A stretch of DNA of 64,000 bases from Colwellia sp. 75C3 (GCF_002836255.1 NZ_PJAU01000056.1:62001-126000), one strand, 5' to 3'; shown: positions 37,100-47,177, counted from the stretch's first letter. A program made the numbers and translations. Notes: a model not told the origin generated them from the letters alone.

Positions 37100-38743
37100 T
37101 TATTTCTTCCGATGAAATTCAGGTGAAGTTAAAATGTAGACATCATTAACATAGAATTGTTCTGCACTACTACTTTGCCACCAGTTTTTCCATGTTTCAT
37201 TGGCTATATCTCCATCCAATAAAGCATTATCTTTAAGCGGCGCAATAAGGCTACCTGTAGACATTAATGTACCGTAGGGAGAACGGCGTTTGATCATTTG
37301 CGGTAAAAGTTTGCAGGGATCATCAAGCCCCATACTGCCCACCAATTCATAAAAGCTTTCTAAGGTATTATGGTGAAAATTTTTAACACGCTCACTTTTT
37401 TCGTCAATATTAATTGCTTTGGCTCTAGCGGGATCTTGTGTAGCAACCCCTGTTGGGCAATTATTTGTATTACAATGCCTTGATTGAATACAGCCTATTG
37501 CCATCATCATGGTTCTTGCAGCATTAACTAAATCGGCACCTGCAGCAATTTTTGCTAACAAATCAAAACCTGTGGCTGTTTTTCCTGAGGCAATAATTTT
37601 AACTTTATCCCGTAGACCAACACCCACTAATGCATTATTGACAAAGTGTACGCCTTCAAGACAAATCATACCAAGGCGATTAGAGAACTCAACCGGCGCT
37701 GCGCCTGTGCCTCCTTCTGCGCCATCAACCGTAATAAAGTCGGGAGTAATACCCGTTTCTAACATCGCCTTACAAATACTTAAAAATTCTGCAGGATTTC
37801 CTATACAGAGCTTAAAACCAACAGGTTTTCCACCGCTTAAGCTACGTAATTGTTGCACAAATGCCAACAGTGCTTTAGGAGAGGTACACTCCGGATTAAC
37901 CGCTGGAGATATACAATCACGGTCTTTTGAAATATGCCTAATACGAGCAATTTCATCAGTGATTTTTTCTTTAGGCAATACACCACCATGCCCTGGTTTG
38001 GCACCTTGGCTTAACTTTATTTCGATCATTTTTACTTGCGGCAGCTTAGCTGTTTGCTCAAAGGTAGTGGGATTAAACCGTCCATTGTCATCACGACAGC
38101 CGAAAAGCCCAGTGCCTAACTGCCAAACAATATCACCACCATGTTTTAAATGATAAGGGCTCGCAGCACCTTCACCAGTATTATGATAACAACCAGCTTT
38201 TTTAGCGCCTAAATTAAGCGCTTCAATAGCATTAGTGCTTAATGAGCCAAAACTCATCGCTGAAATATTTAAGTAAGATGCGGAGTAAGGCTTAGAGCAA
38301 CTATCTCCACCTATCAATACACATTTAGCCTGCTCTGATACATGCACCGGTGATAATGAGTGCCACAAGCTTAAATAGTTCCCCTCAACGAGGTTACGCT
38401 GGGTACCAAAAGCAATGGTATCGCGTATATTTTTAGCACGCTGATAAACTAAGGTGCGTTGCTCTCGGTTAAATGGACGCTCTTCGGTGTCATTAGCGAC
38501 AAAGTATTGTTGTATTTCAACACGGTAAGATTCAAGAAAATAACGTAAATAAGCCACTACAGGATAAAGTCGATTCAAGCTATGGGGACTGTAAAAAACG
38601 TCATAAAGTCCAATAAGACTATAGGCTAATGAAGAGACTAATAACGCTACACTTAAAAAACTCGGGTTGTACATATAAAAATAACCAGCGATAAAATTGC
38701 CAATACTGACAATTAGCCACAGAATTTTTTGCATGATGGTCAT
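37100..38743 (-). CDS. Membrane-anchored FMN-binding glutamate synthase-family protein
   Basis: A 547-residue protein. Residues about 8-50 hold two hydrophobic segments, so it is likely tethered to the inner membrane. The rest is the FMN-binding central domain of large-subunit glutamate synthase: 'MSFGSLSTNAIEALNLGAKK', 'GEGAASPYHLKHGGDIVWQ', 'KPGHGGVLPKEKI', 'DGAEGGTGAAP' and 'CPTGVATQDP' (cluster-region cysteines). It lacks the amidotransferase and FAD/NADPH subunits, as in the YerD-like group, so the electron donor and product are unknown. It lies upstream of amt on the same strand. Confidence 0.85.
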   Translation of the reverse strand: MTIMQKILWLIVSIGNFIAGYFYMYNPSFLSVALLVSSLAYSLIGLYDVFYSPHSLNRLYPVVAYLRYFLESYRVEIQQYFVANDTEERPFNREQRTLVYQRAKNIRDTIAFGTQRNLVEGNYLSLWHSLSPVHVSEQAKCVLIGGDSCSKPYSASYLNISAMSFGSLSTNAIEALNLGAKKAGCYHNTGEGAASPYHLKHGGDIVWQLGTGLFGCRDDNGRFNPTTFEQTAKLPQVKMIEIKLSQGAKPGHGGVLPKEKITDEIARIRHISKDRDCISPAVNPECTSPKALLAFVQQLRSLSGGKPVGFKLCIGNPAEFLSICKAMLETGITPDFITVDGAEGGTGAAPVEFSNRLGMICLEGVHFVNNALVGVGLRDKVKIIASGKTATGFDLLAKIAAGADLVNAARTMMMAIGCIQSRHCNTNNCPTGVATQDPARAKAINIDEKSERVKNFHHNTLESFYELVGSMGLDDPCKLLPQMIKRRSPYGTLMSTGSLIAPLKDNALLDGDIANETWKNWWQSSSAEQFYVNDVYILTSPEFHRKK

Positions 38744-38884
38744 AAAATGTCCTTATAAAATTATAATTATTATATAAATCAAACGCATTAATTAAAAAGT
38801 TTAATGGTAATAACTTACCATTATTCAGACTTCGTTGAATACGCTATTTTAATAAATACGATAATTAAGCCAAATTTCAGACAT

Positions 38885-38910
38885 AAAAAAAGGCAACCGT
38901 AGTTGCCTTT
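38885..38910 (-). terminator. Terminator of the helicase gene
   Basis: AAAGGCAAC pairs with GTTGCCTTT across a 4-nt loop; on the minus strand the stem runs into seven or more T. It lies 50 bp past the end of the helicase gene at 38962. Confidence 0.9.
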
Positions 38911-38961
38911 CTATCTCAATGTTAACTTAAGGTGCTAGCTAAAGATATTAACTAAACAGTA

Positions 38962-40308
38962 TTAATCCTGTTCTTTTTTAGTCGCATCTTCAATTTGATC
39001 TGGTGTTAACTTTTTACGCTTAATAATTTTCATTGCGCCAGCATCTTGTATATCAAGGAAAGTTTTTTTGATTACTTTTCTTGGTTTATTCACTAGCGGC
39101 TTTTTGTTTTGTACTACATTTTCTTTCGCTTTAACCGCTTTAGGTTTTTTCGGTTTTAAGCCTTTAAACTTAACCTTTATTCCTTCAACTTTAGTAAAGC
39201 TTATTTTTTGCTGTAAAAATGCTTCTACGTTTTTCAAGCTCAACCAATCATTTGGGCCGACCAATGAAATCGCATCACCTTTTGTTCCTGCACGGCCGGT
39301 ACGGCCAATACGGTGAACAAACTCTTCAGTATGTTTTGGCATATCAAAGTTAATCACGTGCGATACATTAATTAAATCAAGACCGCGCGAGGCTAAATCA
39401 GTCGTTACCAATATTTTATGTTGGCCTTTAGCAAAGCTGTCCATAATTTGATTACGCTGACCTTGGTTTAACTCACCACTTAAGGCAACCGCATTAAGCT
39501 CTTGCTCGGTAAGTAACTTAGCTAAACGGTCAGTATCACTGCGTGTTGCCGTAAAAATAATGATTTGTCGTGACTTTTCAGTGACCAAGAAGTGCTGTAA
39601 CAACGCTTCTTTTTGCGTCAGATTATCAGCAAGGTAGAAACGTTTAGTAATGTCTTCATGTTCAGTATGAGCCGACTCGATAGCAACACGTTTAGGCTTT
39701 TTTAATAACTCTTTGGCAAAGTCATTAACTTGCGCATGATCTAACGTTGCTGAAAACAGTAACGTTTGACGTTTACGGTGATCGGCTGCATTATTTATCT
39801 GCGTAAGCTCTTTACTAAAACCTAAATCAAGCATGCGATCTGCTTCATCTAAAATAAGCAGTTCTAAACCATTTAAATGAAAGTGACCTTGCGTTAAATG
39901 ATCGGCTAAGCGTCCAGGTGTAGCAACAATAAACTCAGGCTCTTTCTGCAAAACTTTTACTTGGTCGTTAAAGTTTTCACCACCTAAAATTAATACCGCT
40001 TTATATTGAGTATTCGCGGTAAACAAACGCAGCTGACTAAAAACTTGTTTAGCTAATTCACGTGTTGGCGTTAAAATCACCACACGTGGATCACGCTTTG
40101 ACAGCGCACGATTTTTATTTAATCGCTGTAAAGCAGGAATAATAAACGCTAAGGTTTTACCTGAGCCGGTTTTAGACGAAGCAATTAAATCATGCCCCGC
40201 CATTGCCGCAGGAATGGCCTGTTGCTGAATTTGTGTTGGTTCGTTAAAACCCATATGCTCAATGGTACTCATTAAAGCACTGTCTAAACCAAAATCACTA
40301 AATTGCAC
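38962..40308 (-). CDS. DEAD-box ATP-dependent RNA helicase
   Basis: A 448-residue helicase. Q motif region 'GFNEPTQIQQQAIPA', motif I 'SSKTGSGKT', motif Ia 'PTRELAKQV', motif II 'ILDEADRMLD', motif III 'LFSAT', and C-terminal 'VTTDLASRGLD' and 'HRIGRTGRAG'. A Lys-rich tail of about 75 residues resembles that of SrmB and RhlE, which help ribosome assembly and RNA decay. Best guess is SrmB-type, but paralogs are alike, so no symbol is given. In a cold-water organism it may aid RNA unfolding; that is inference. Followed by a strong terminator. Confidence 0.93.
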   Translation of the reverse strand: MQFSDFGLDSALMSTIEHMGFNEPTQIQQQAIPAAMAGHDLIASSKTGSGKTLAFIIPALQRLNKNRALSKRDPRVVILTPTRELAKQVFSQLRLFTANTQYKAVLILGGENFNDQVKVLQKEPEFIVATPGRLADHLTQGHFHLNGLELLILDEADRMLDLGFSKELTQINNAADHRKRQTLLFSATLDHAQVNDFAKELLKKPKRVAIESAHTEHEDITKRFYLADNLTQKEALLQHFLVTEKSRQIIIFTATRSDTDRLAKLLTEQELNAVALSGELNQGQRNQIMDSFAKGQHKILVTTDLASRGLDLINVSHVINFDMPKHTEEFVHRIGRTGRAGTKGDAISLVGPNDWLSLKNVEAFLQQKISFTKVEGIKVKFKGLKPKKPKAVKAKENVVQNKKPLVNKPRKVIKKTFLDIQDAGAMKIIKRKKLTPDQIEDATKKEQD

Positions 40309-40398
40309 TCGGCTTTCTCCTAAACTTATTTAAAATGGTTAAACTAATCATTAGACGTATCTTTAGAAAACTCTTTTGACTAATCGTTAGAGATGTCA

Positions 40399-41811
40399 TT
40401 AACCCGCTGCAATTCGTGCTTCTACTACGACTAAAGCTTGTTCAATACGTTCGATTACTTTGCTTTGATCTAACAACGCTAAAGTAATATCAAGTGATGG
40501 TGAGTTACCGCCACCTGTTGCTGCAACGCGTAGTGGCATTCCAACTTTACCCATACCCAATTCTAATTCTACCGCTGTATCATTAATTGCGGCGTGAATA
40601 GGCTCTGGTGACCAATCAGTTAATGCTGCTAATTTTTCTTTAACTAAAATCATTGGCTCTTTAACAACTGGACGTAAATGTTTTTTAACGGCTTTGGCAT
40701 CAAGTTCAGTAAAGTCTTCATAGAAATAACGAGAAATATCAGCCATTTCTTTTAACGTTTTTACACGGTCAGCTTGAATTTTAACAACATCAGCCAACGC
40801 TGGGCCATTTTCAGTATTAATACCTTGGTCAGCCATATGCCATGCAAGATGCTTAGCAACATATTCAGGATCCATGGTTTTCATGTAATGTTGATTTACC
40901 CAAATAAGCTTGTCGGTATTAAAACCAGACGCTGCACGGTTACAATCTTTTAAATCAAATAACTCAATCATTTCTTCACGAGAGAATATTTCTTGATCAC
41001 CATGAGACCAACCTAAACGTACTAAGTAGTTTAGTAAGGCTTCAGGTAAATAACCGTCATCACGATATTGCATAACACCAACAGCGCCATGACGCTTAGA
41101 TAAACGCTTACCGTCATCACCTAAAATCATTGGAATATGCGCATATTCAGGAATATCTGCACCTAATGCTGTAAGGATGTTAATTTGCTTAGGAGTATTA
41201 CTAATATGGTCATCACCACGAACAACATGTGATACTTTCATATCCCAGTCATCAACCACAACCGTTAAGTTATACGTTGGCGTACCGTCAGAGCGAGCAA
41301 GGATTAAATCATCTAATTGGTCATTGCTGATGGTAATATCACCTTTAACCATATCTTTGATAACAACGTCGCCACCAATAGGGTTTTTAAAGCGAATTAC
41401 AAAAGGTTTATCTGTTGGGTGATCAGTACGGTCACGCCATAAACCATTATATTTTTCTATGCCGCCTGCTGCTTTGGCTGCTTCACGCATTACATCTACT
41501 TCTTCGCTGGTGCTATAACAACGATAAGCATTACCCGATGCAAGTAACTGTTCAATCACTTCTTTATAACGATCAAAACGTTCCGTTTGAAAATATGGAC
41601 CATGTGTCCATTTAAGATCTAACCAGTTCATACCATCCATAATGGCATCAACAGAAGCTTGGGTTGAACGCTCTAAATCGGTATCTTCGATGCGAAGAAT
41701 AAAGTCACCGCCATTTTTCTGGGCATATAACCAACTATATAAGGCAGTACGAGCACCACCAACATGTAAATAACCGGTTGGGCTTGGGGCAAAACGTGTT
41801 GTTAAAGTCAT
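40399..41811 (-). CDS. gltX: Glutamyl-tRNA synthetase
   Basis: A 470-residue class I aminoacyl-tRNA synthetase (E. coli 471). '[20 protein letters not shown]' carries the HIGH-type motif, 'KRLSKRHGA' the KMSKS loop, and '[10 protein letters not shown]' the glutamate-binding region. The zinc ligands of the E. coli enzyme are mostly missing: the first C-x-C is C-Y-S and the later Cys is gone, so this is a zinc-free version, which is known in other bacteria. It is read on its own. Confidence 0.97.
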   Translation of the reverse strand: MTLTTRFAPSPTGYLHVGGARTALYSWLYAQKNGGDFILRIEDTDLERSTQASVDAIMDGMNWLDLKWTHGPYFQTERFDRYKEVIEQLLASGNAYRCYSTSEEVDVMREAAKAAGGIEKYNGLWRDRTDHPTDKPFVIRFKNPIGGDVVIKDMVKGDITISNDQLDDLILARSDGTPTYNLTVVVDDWDMKVSHVVRGDDHISNTPKQINILTALGADIPEYAHIPMILGDDGKRLSKRHGAVGVMQYRDDGYLPEALLNYLVRLGWSHGDQEIFSREEMIELFDLKDCNRAASGFNTDKLIWVNQHYMKTMDPEYVAKHLAWHMADQGINTENGPALADVVKIQADRVKTLKEMADISRYFYEDFTELDAKAVKKHLRPVVKEPMILVKEKLAALTDWSPEPIHAAINDTAVELELGMGKVGMPLRVAATGGGNSPSLDITLALLDQSKVIERIEQALVVVEARIAAG

Positions 41812-42403
41812 AAAAATCTCTACAGGGTGTCACTAACAGCGTCTAATTGACGACATCAGGAGTATGAATCATAAAATTGGGGGCATTTTAGCATCGCGCC
41901 TAAGTTAATTCATCACTTTGATGTAATTAAATAGTGAATCTTTACAACATGTATATTGATGGGTGATAGCTATAAATTATTGGACGATAATTATACGTCC
42001 CCGCCCTTGAAAGTTGAGGATTTGAGAGGACGTTAGAATGACTTTAACTGAAGGGAATAATTTAAGCCGAATCAATCTACAATGTAATTGGTATAACTTG
42101 GTTTGTTCACACAGTTCAGCTACTTATCGCTGAGAATTCAAAGGTAATTTTCCGCTGATATTGTTGGTTTGGCTTTAAGACATTACTGGGAAAGTGCTTG
42201 TTATGATCTGCATAGATATAATTCTGCGCCTCTAGAGACAAACCTTTATAAGCACTAAATTTTCCACTGAGATAAAATCAGCATAAAGTTGTATAGCGAG
42301 TTAGTCGTTAGAATTAGAAGGTACTAGTGGTTACAAAGATGAATAATGTTATGCTAGTACTTTATATTTTTCAATCTAAGTTATAATTAACCGGACATTA
42401 TCG
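41812..42403. other. 592-bp intergenic region between gltX and the 2H-like gene
   Basis: No supported gene. A 31-codon frame at 42038-42133, with a GAGAGGA site in front, is too short to judge. No tRNA-like fold was seen here. An inverted ACGTCC/GGACGT pair at 41995-42034 has a long loop and no clear role. A likely promoter for the next gene (TATAATTAA near 42381) is at the right end. Confidence 0.4.
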
Positions 42404-43018
42404 ATGATAAAAATCAATGACATAGCTAGTTTAAAACGTGTTTTATTCACGCTGGTAATCTTATGGCAAACGAGTGTATTTGCCAATACAACACCAGAGT
42501 ATCTAGTTAATAATCACGATAATCAAATTGAAGAAATACCTATGCCTGATATTAATTTAGCTTTAGAACAACCATTGGTTAAATTAATTCAAATAGAGAC
42601 GGTTAAATTAACTGATAATAGCGGTTTAATTTATATCGGTGGGAAAGTGAATCCAGCTGATCTTGAGCTATATTTATCACAAATGAAGAAAATACTAGGA
42701 AATGACTTTGCACTCTACCGACAAAATCAGAGCGCGAGAGATCATCAAAGTTTCCACATGACCTTAATTAATCCCTATGAATATCAGGCGTTAAAAAAGG
42801 ATATCGCTATTGGAACAACCTTGTCCGTATCATTAAGTGGTTTAGGACGGGTGATTTTGAATGACAAAACCACTTATTTTGTTGTTGCTCAATCCTCACA
42901 GGCGACAAGTTATCGTCAAAACTTAGTACTAAATAATAAAGATTTCCATGTAACCTTAGGGTTTTCTCCTAGCGATATTTATGGTGTTAATAAGGGAATA
43001 GAGTCGCTTATCAAATAA
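42404..43018 (+). CDS. Exported protein with two HxT motifs (2H phosphoesterase-like)
   Basis: A 204-residue protein with a signal peptide to about residue 27 ('FTLVILWQTSVFA'), so it is probably periplasmic. It has two HxT-hydrophobic motifs, HMTL at 118-121 and HVTL at 182-185, 64 residues apart. This is the hallmark of the 2H phosphoesterase fold (LigT, cyclic phosphodiesterases), whose paired histidines cut 2',3'-cyclic or RNA-end phosphates. It is rare to see such an enzyme exported. It is next to the nucleoside locus, which fits a role with extracellular nucleotides, but this is inference. The family is not firmly recognised. Confidence 0.6.
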   Translation: MIKINDIASLKRVLFTLVILWQTSVFANTTPEYLVNNHDNQIEEIPMPDINLALEQPLVKLIQIETVKLTDNSGLIYIGGKVNPADLELYLSQMKKILGNDFALYRQNQSARDHQSFHMTLINPYEYQALKKDIAIGTTLSVSLSGLGRVILNDKTTYFVVAQSSQATSYRQNLVLNNKDFHVTLGFSPSDIYGVNKGIESLIK

Positions 43019-43112
43019 AAGTGATTCTGCTATTTTACTTGAAAGTATGTACTGTTAAGTATGTACGTGGGTAACCTTACTAAGAAAGTCATCTCTAAAA
43101 ATCACCTCCACG

Positions 43113-43733
43113 TCAATTCAATACTAACTCAAAGTTTTGAGATTTTTTGATAAACCCAACACGCTTTAAATAATGTTCATGCTGATTATCAATCGATTGC
43201 ACTATTAAGTGCTTAACCCCTTCTTGATTAAGCGGGTTACTCTGACCAGTAAACATAAATTCTGCCGCTTTAAAGTCTCTATTTTCCGGAATAATATAAT
43301 CCAATAGCACTTCTACTCTCCCCTCAATATCTAACTCTTTATAAGCAAAAACACCAACGGGTTTCATGTTTCTAAATATTAATAATACTACGGCATCATC
43401 AAGCTGCTGCCATTGGAATTTTTGATATAACTGCATCATATCTTTACCGTAACTATCTTTTAATAAATTAAATAATGGCGAAGTTACTGACTTTAACCTG
43501 ACTAAATTAAATTGATCTTTTTGCTGATAAATACGCACTAAATAGTAAGCATCCACTAAAGCAACCCAACCATTGAGAATAAAAACGGGATAGGCATCAA
43601 TAAGATAACCATAAGCACTAAACGCGGCAGCACCTAAAAAGTTGAGCCAACGCAAACGCTTGATATTAGACATCATCAATGACAAAGCAATTAACACACT
43701 AGCAACATAACCAAACATTTCTAACAGGGACAT
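43113..43733 (-). CDS. YgjV-like inner-membrane protein with C-terminal soluble domain
   Basis: A 206-residue protein. Residues 1-72 have three hydrophobic segments with the YgjV-like pattern 'NFLGAAAFSAYGYLIDAYPV', followed by a soluble region (about 75-206) with 'GVFAYKELD' and 'YLKRVGFIKKSQNFELVLN', which resembles a GNAT-type fold in part. I use the ATG at 43733, with AAGAG eight bases upstream; the longer frame from 43874 reads through the promoter and an operator. It is divergent from cdd and shares that operator region. Function unknown. Confidence 0.7.
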   Translation of the reverse strand: MSLLEMFGYVASVLIALSLMMSNIKRLRWLNFLGAAAFSAYGYLIDAYPVFILNGWVALVDAYYLVRIYQQKDQFNLVRLKSVTSPLFNLLKDSYGKDMMQLYQKFQWQQLDDAVVLLIFRNMKPVGVFAYKELDIEGRVEVLLDYIIPENRDFKAAEFMFTGQSNPLNQEGVKHLIVQSIDNQHEHYLKRVGFIKKSQNFELVLN

Positions 43734-43762
43734 GATAACACTCTTTAAATAAAATAAATTTA

Positions 43763-43780
43763 CTTGACCATATGGGCAAG
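43763..43780 (-). promoter_or_regulatory. Palindromic operator copy 1 (YgjV-like promoter)
   Basis: CTTGACCATATGGGCAAG, a near-perfect palindrome with one mismatched pair, core TGAC-N6-GGCA. It lies 30 bp before the start of the YgjV-like gene, where it should block or cover its promoter. Member of the seven-site set of this locus. Confidence 0.65.
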
Positions 43781-43892
43781 TATTACAACATTGAAACTTA
43801 ATAAATATAGATAGGCATAACAAAAACCAACAAAAACGCCACTGACAAGTAGTTAAGTTTAAATACAAACACAAACAGAAATAAAATATTTC

Positions 43893-43908
43893 CTGACCAA
43901 AAGGTCAA
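43893..43908 (+). promoter_or_regulatory. Palindromic operator copy 2 (cdd upstream)
   Basis: CTGACCAAAAGGTCAA, core TGAC-N6-GTCA. Its centre is 32 bp, about three helical turns, from copy 3, so two dimers could bind the same DNA face upstream of cdd. Confidence 0.7.
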
Positions 43909-43924
43909 TTAAATAAATATAATA

Positions 43925-43940
43925 TTGACACATGAGTCAA
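43925..43940 (+). promoter_or_regulatory. Palindromic operator copy 3 (cdd promoter)
   Basis: TTGACACATGAGTCAA, core TGAC-N6-GTCA. It lies 57 bp before the cdd start and upstream of a likely -10 (TAGAAT near 43971). Confidence 0.7.
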
Positions 43941-43996
43941 ATAAACACAATATATGCCTATTAAATTCTATAGAATAGTAAGTTACCGGCATAAAT

Positions 43997-44422
43997 ATGA
44001 AACTAGATAACAGCAACATGAAGCTAACCGATTGGCAGCCACTAATCACACAAGCCAAAAAATCAGCGTTAAATGCTTACGCCCCTTACAGTAAATTTCA
44101 TGTAGGCGCAGCGGCAATCAATACCGACAATCAAATATTTTCTGGTTGTAATGTCGAAAATGCTTCTTATGGATTAACGGTTTGTGCTGAGCGTAACTGT
44201 CTTTCTTTTGCCGTAAACCAACAATCAAGCCAAATAAAAGCACTACTTGTTTACACTCAACAAGAAAAATTAACGCCCCCCTGTGGAGCCTGCAGACAAG
44301 TAATCGCTGAATTTCTTAGCCAAGATGCTTTAGTCGCATCAGCTAACCACCTAGACCACATGAAAGTATGGACGGTTGCAGAATTGCTTCCCGATGCTTT
44401 TACACCACAATTATTATCTTAA
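43997..44422 (+). CDS. cdd: Cytidine deaminase
   Basis: A 141-residue enzyme, the short tetrameric type (as in Bacillus) rather than the 294-residue E. coli dimer. It deaminates cytidine and deoxycytidine to uridine forms. Zinc ligands are visible: 'CAERN' with the catalytic Glu, and 'PPCGACRQ'. 'NAYAPYSKFHVGAAA' is the family opening. First gene of cdd-deoA-deoB, 9 bp before deoA, behind two operator copies. Confidence 0.96.
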   Translation: MKLDNSNMKLTDWQPLITQAKKSALNAYAPYSKFHVGAAAINTDNQIFSGCNVENASYGLTVCAERNCLSFAVNQQSSQIKALLVYTQQEKLTPPCGACRQVIAEFLSQDALVASANHLDHMKVWTVAELLPDAFTPQLLS

Positions 44423-44431
44423 GGACTCACT

Positions 44432-45748
44432 ATGCACTTACCTCAAAATATTATTCGTCAAAAACGTAATAAACAAACCTTAACAATCGATGAAATTCAA
44501 AGCTTTGTTGATGGTCTTAAAAATGGTGATTTCACCGACGCACAAGTTGGATCTATGGCTATGGCCATTTGGCTAAATGGTATGACAACAGATGAAGTTG
44601 TTAACCTAACTATGGCTATGCGCGACTCAGGCACAGTGGTTGACTGGCAGAATAAATTAGATAAACCGATTGTTGATAAACACTCAACCGGTGGTGTTGG
44701 CGATAAAGTTAGTTTGATGTTAGCGCCAATAGTTGCTGCTTGTGGTGCTAATGTGCCCATGATTGCAGGCCAAGGTTTAGGTCACACCGGTGGCACGGTT
44801 GATAAATTAGAAGCTATTCCAGGGTTTAATGTCCGCCCTAGCCTGCCAGAGTTTCAAGCGACAGTTAAAGAGCAAGGCACGGCAATTATTTCACAGACCA
44901 AAGATTTAGCGCCTGCTGACAAACGTCTTTACTCCATCAGAGATGTTACCAGTACGGTAGAGTCAATCCCGTTGATTACGGCGTCAATTTTATCGAAAAA
45001 ATTAGCCGCGGGTCTAGAGTCTTTAGTGATGGATGTCAAAGTTGGTAATGGTGCCATGATGGCTGATATTGAATCAGCTCAGGCGTTAGCCCATTCTATA
45101 GTGTCTGTGGCTAACGGAGCTGGTACTCCAACTCAAGCTTTAATTACCGACATGAACCAACCACTTGGTACAACCGTAGGTAACGCACTAGAAATACAAG
45201 AAACTATTGACTATTTAACGGGAAAATACCGCGAGCCAAGGTTGCATGAAATTACCATAGCACTTGCTGCTCGCATGTTATTAACCAGTAAAATAGCCGA
45301 TGATATTCAACAAGCAACAGGTTTAGCCGAAGAAGCACTAACATCAGGAAAAGCAGCAAAAATATTTAGCCAAATGATCATTGCGATGGGTGGCCCTGCT
45401 GATTTATTAACAAATGCTGAAAATATTCTACCTAAAGCGAATGTTATAAAAACTATAGTAGCTCCGAGTGCTGGTTTTATTGGCGTTATGGACACCCGAG
45501 CGATTGGTATGGCCTTAGTACAAATGGGTGGTGGTCGTGTCGATCACAATCAAAGCCTAGACTATAGCGTTGGCTTTAGTAACATTAAACCTAAAGGCAC
45601 AAAAGTAACTGAAGGTGATATTATTGCGATTGTGCATGCCAATGACGAATCCCAAGCAACACTTGCGATTAAACAGTATTTAACAGCGGTTGAAATTTCA
45701 GATTCCCAAGTTACTATTGAGCCAGTGATCCATCAACTAATTACCTAG
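44432..45748 (+). CDS. deoA: Thymidine phosphorylase
   Basis: A 438-residue enzyme (E. coli 440) that splits thymidine with phosphate to give thymine and deoxyribose-1-phosphate. 'DKHSTGGVGDKVSL' is the phosphate-binding loop, and 'AGQGLGHTGGTVDKLEAIPG' the conserved block after it; 'AADKRLYSIRDVTSTV'-like region carries substrate contacts. Middle of the cdd-deoA-deoB operon. Unlike E. coli, no deoC (deoxyribose-phosphate aldolase) lies in this operon. Confidence 0.97.
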   Translation: MHLPQNIIRQKRNKQTLTIDEIQSFVDGLKNGDFTDAQVGSMAMAIWLNGMTTDEVVNLTMAMRDSGTVVDWQNKLDKPIVDKHSTGGVGDKVSLMLAPIVAACGANVPMIAGQGLGHTGGTVDKLEAIPGFNVRPSLPEFQATVKEQGTAIISQTKDLAPADKRLYSIRDVTSTVESIPLITASILSKKLAAGLESLVMDVKVGNGAMMADIESAQALAHSIVSVANGAGTPTQALITDMNQPLGTTVGNALEIQETIDYLTGKYREPRLHEITIALAARMLLTSKIADDIQQATGLAEEALTSGKAAKIFSQMIIAMGGPADLLTNAENILPKANVIKTIVAPSAGFIGVMDTRAIGMALVQMGGGRVDHNQSLDYSVGFSNIKPKGTKVTEGDIIAIVHANDESQATLAIKQYLTAVEISDSQVTIEPVIHQLIT

Positions 45749-45787
45749 TTATCTAGTTAGGGCAATATTTGTTGTACAGCCCCCCTT

Positions 45788-45817
45788 AGTTAAGGCGACT
45801 TTATTGTCGCCTTAACT
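45788..45817 (+). terminator. Hairpin between deoA and deoB
   Basis: AGTTAAGGCGAC pairs perfectly (12 bp) with GTCGCCTTAACT across a 6-nt loop, with TTTA after it. It could partly end transcription or protect the upstream mRNA before deoB. Confidence 0.7.
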
Positions 45818-45852
45818 TTAGATTCAAGTAAATTTTTAAAAAGAGAAAAATC

Positions 45853-47064
45853 ATGTCGAGAGCTATTATTCTTGTAATAGACGGTTTTGGCTTAGGTCAT
45901 GCCCCTGATGCCGACGCTTTTGGTGATGTTAATGCCAACACCTTCGCCAATTTGGCTGAAAAATTTCAGCAAAGTAAAAACAGACCATTAAAGCTACCTA
46001 ACTTAAGCAAACTAGGTTTAGTAAAAGCGTGTGAGCAAGCATCAAAACGAACACTTTGCGTAGAGGCAGTAGCTCCATGTAAAGGTGCCTATGGTTATGC
46101 CGCTGAAATTAGTACTGGTAAAGATACCCCCAGTGGTCACTGGGAAATGGCAGGCGTGCCTGTTTTATTTGATTGGACTTACTTTACTGATAAAAAGAAT
46201 AGCTTCTCACCTGAGCTAATCGCTCAAATAAACCAAGTAACAGGTTATAGCGATTTATTAGGTAATTGCCACGCTTCTGGCACCAATATAATTGCTGATT
46301 TAGGCGAGGAACATATAAAAACTGGTTTACCTATTTGTTACACCTCTGGCGATAGTGTTTTTCAAGTTGCAGCACATGAACAGCACTTTGGCTTAGACAA
46401 TCTTTATAAATACTGTGAGCAAGTACGTGAAATACTCGACCCAATGAATATTGGTCGTGTCATTGCTCGTCCTTTTATTGGTGAAAGCCCTGCTGACTTT
46501 GAGCGCACAGGTAATCGCAGAGACTATTCGGTATTACCCCCTGCAACGACGGTCTTAGAGAAATTAACGCAAGCCGGTGGTACAGTAATTAGTGTCGGTA
46601 AAATTGCCGATATTTTTGCTCACCAAGGTATCAGTATTAAGACTAAAGCGACGGGCATTCCAGCATTAGTAGACTCAACCCTTGCTCATATGAAAACCGC
46701 AGACGATAACAGCATTATTTTTACTAATTTAGTGAATTTTGACCAAGACTTTGGTCATCGACGTGACCCTGTTGGTTTTGGTGAAGCCTTAGAATATTTT
46801 GATGAACGTTTAGCTGAATTCTTAGCGCAAATGGCGGATGATGATTTACTCTTATTAACGGCTGATCACGGTTGCGATCCTACTTGGCCTGGTAATGACC
46901 ATACCCGTGAATTTGTACCCGTTATTGCCTATCACAACCATATCGATTCCGTTAATCTAGGGCAACGCAATACATTTGCCGACTTGGGTCAAACCTTAGC
47001 AAGTTTATTTAAATTGGAAGCCATGAATTACGGTCAGTCTTTTTTAAACGAATTGAAGCTTTAA
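45853..47064 (+). CDS. deoB: Phosphopentomutase
   Basis: A 403-residue metal enzyme of the alkaline phosphatase superfamily that converts (deoxy)ribose-1-phosphate to the 5-phosphate. '[13 protein letters not shown]' has the metal Asp, '[12 protein letters not shown]' the phosphorylated Thr, and '[19 protein letters not shown]' more metal ligands. It ends the nucleoside catabolism operon. AAAAAGAGAAAA lies before its start. Product feeds the missing aldolase and the pentose phosphate path. Confidence 0.96.
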   Translation: MSRAIILVIDGFGLGHAPDADAFGDVNANTFANLAEKFQQSKNRPLKLPNLSKLGLVKACEQASKRTLCVEAVAPCKGAYGYAAEISTGKDTPSGHWEMAGVPVLFDWTYFTDKKNSFSPELIAQINQVTGYSDLLGNCHASGTNIIADLGEEHIKTGLPICYTSGDSVFQVAAHEQHFGLDNLYKYCEQVREILDPMNIGRVIARPFIGESPADFERTGNRRDYSVLPPATTVLEKLTQAGGTVISVGKIADIFAHQGISIKTKATGIPALVDSTLAHMKTADDNSIIFTNLVNFDQDFGHRRDPVGFGEALEYFDERLAEFLAQMADDDLLLLTADHGCDPTWPGNDHTREFVPVIAYHNHIDSVNLGQRNTFADLGQTLASLFKLEAMNYGQSFLNELKL

Positions 47065-47099
47065 AGGATATGCCTTCTTAGTATCCATTGAATGCATTC

Positions 47100-47131
47100 G
47101 CGATCGGTTGTTCTTTAGGTCAACTGATCGC
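47100..47131 (+). terminator. Hairpin after deoB
   Basis: GCGATCGGTTG pairs with CAACTGATCGC across a 10-nt loop with one mismatch. There is no T tract, so it is a weak terminator candidate. Confidence 0.45.
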
Positions 47132-47177
47132 TAGAAGCAGATCAAACCATAATTATTTCTTAGGAAAATTTTATTGT

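Noticed and set aside
41812-42403. A tRNA gene or IS remnant downstream of the gltX start
   Set aside because: No cloverleaf, terminal repeats or transposase-like frame could be made out.
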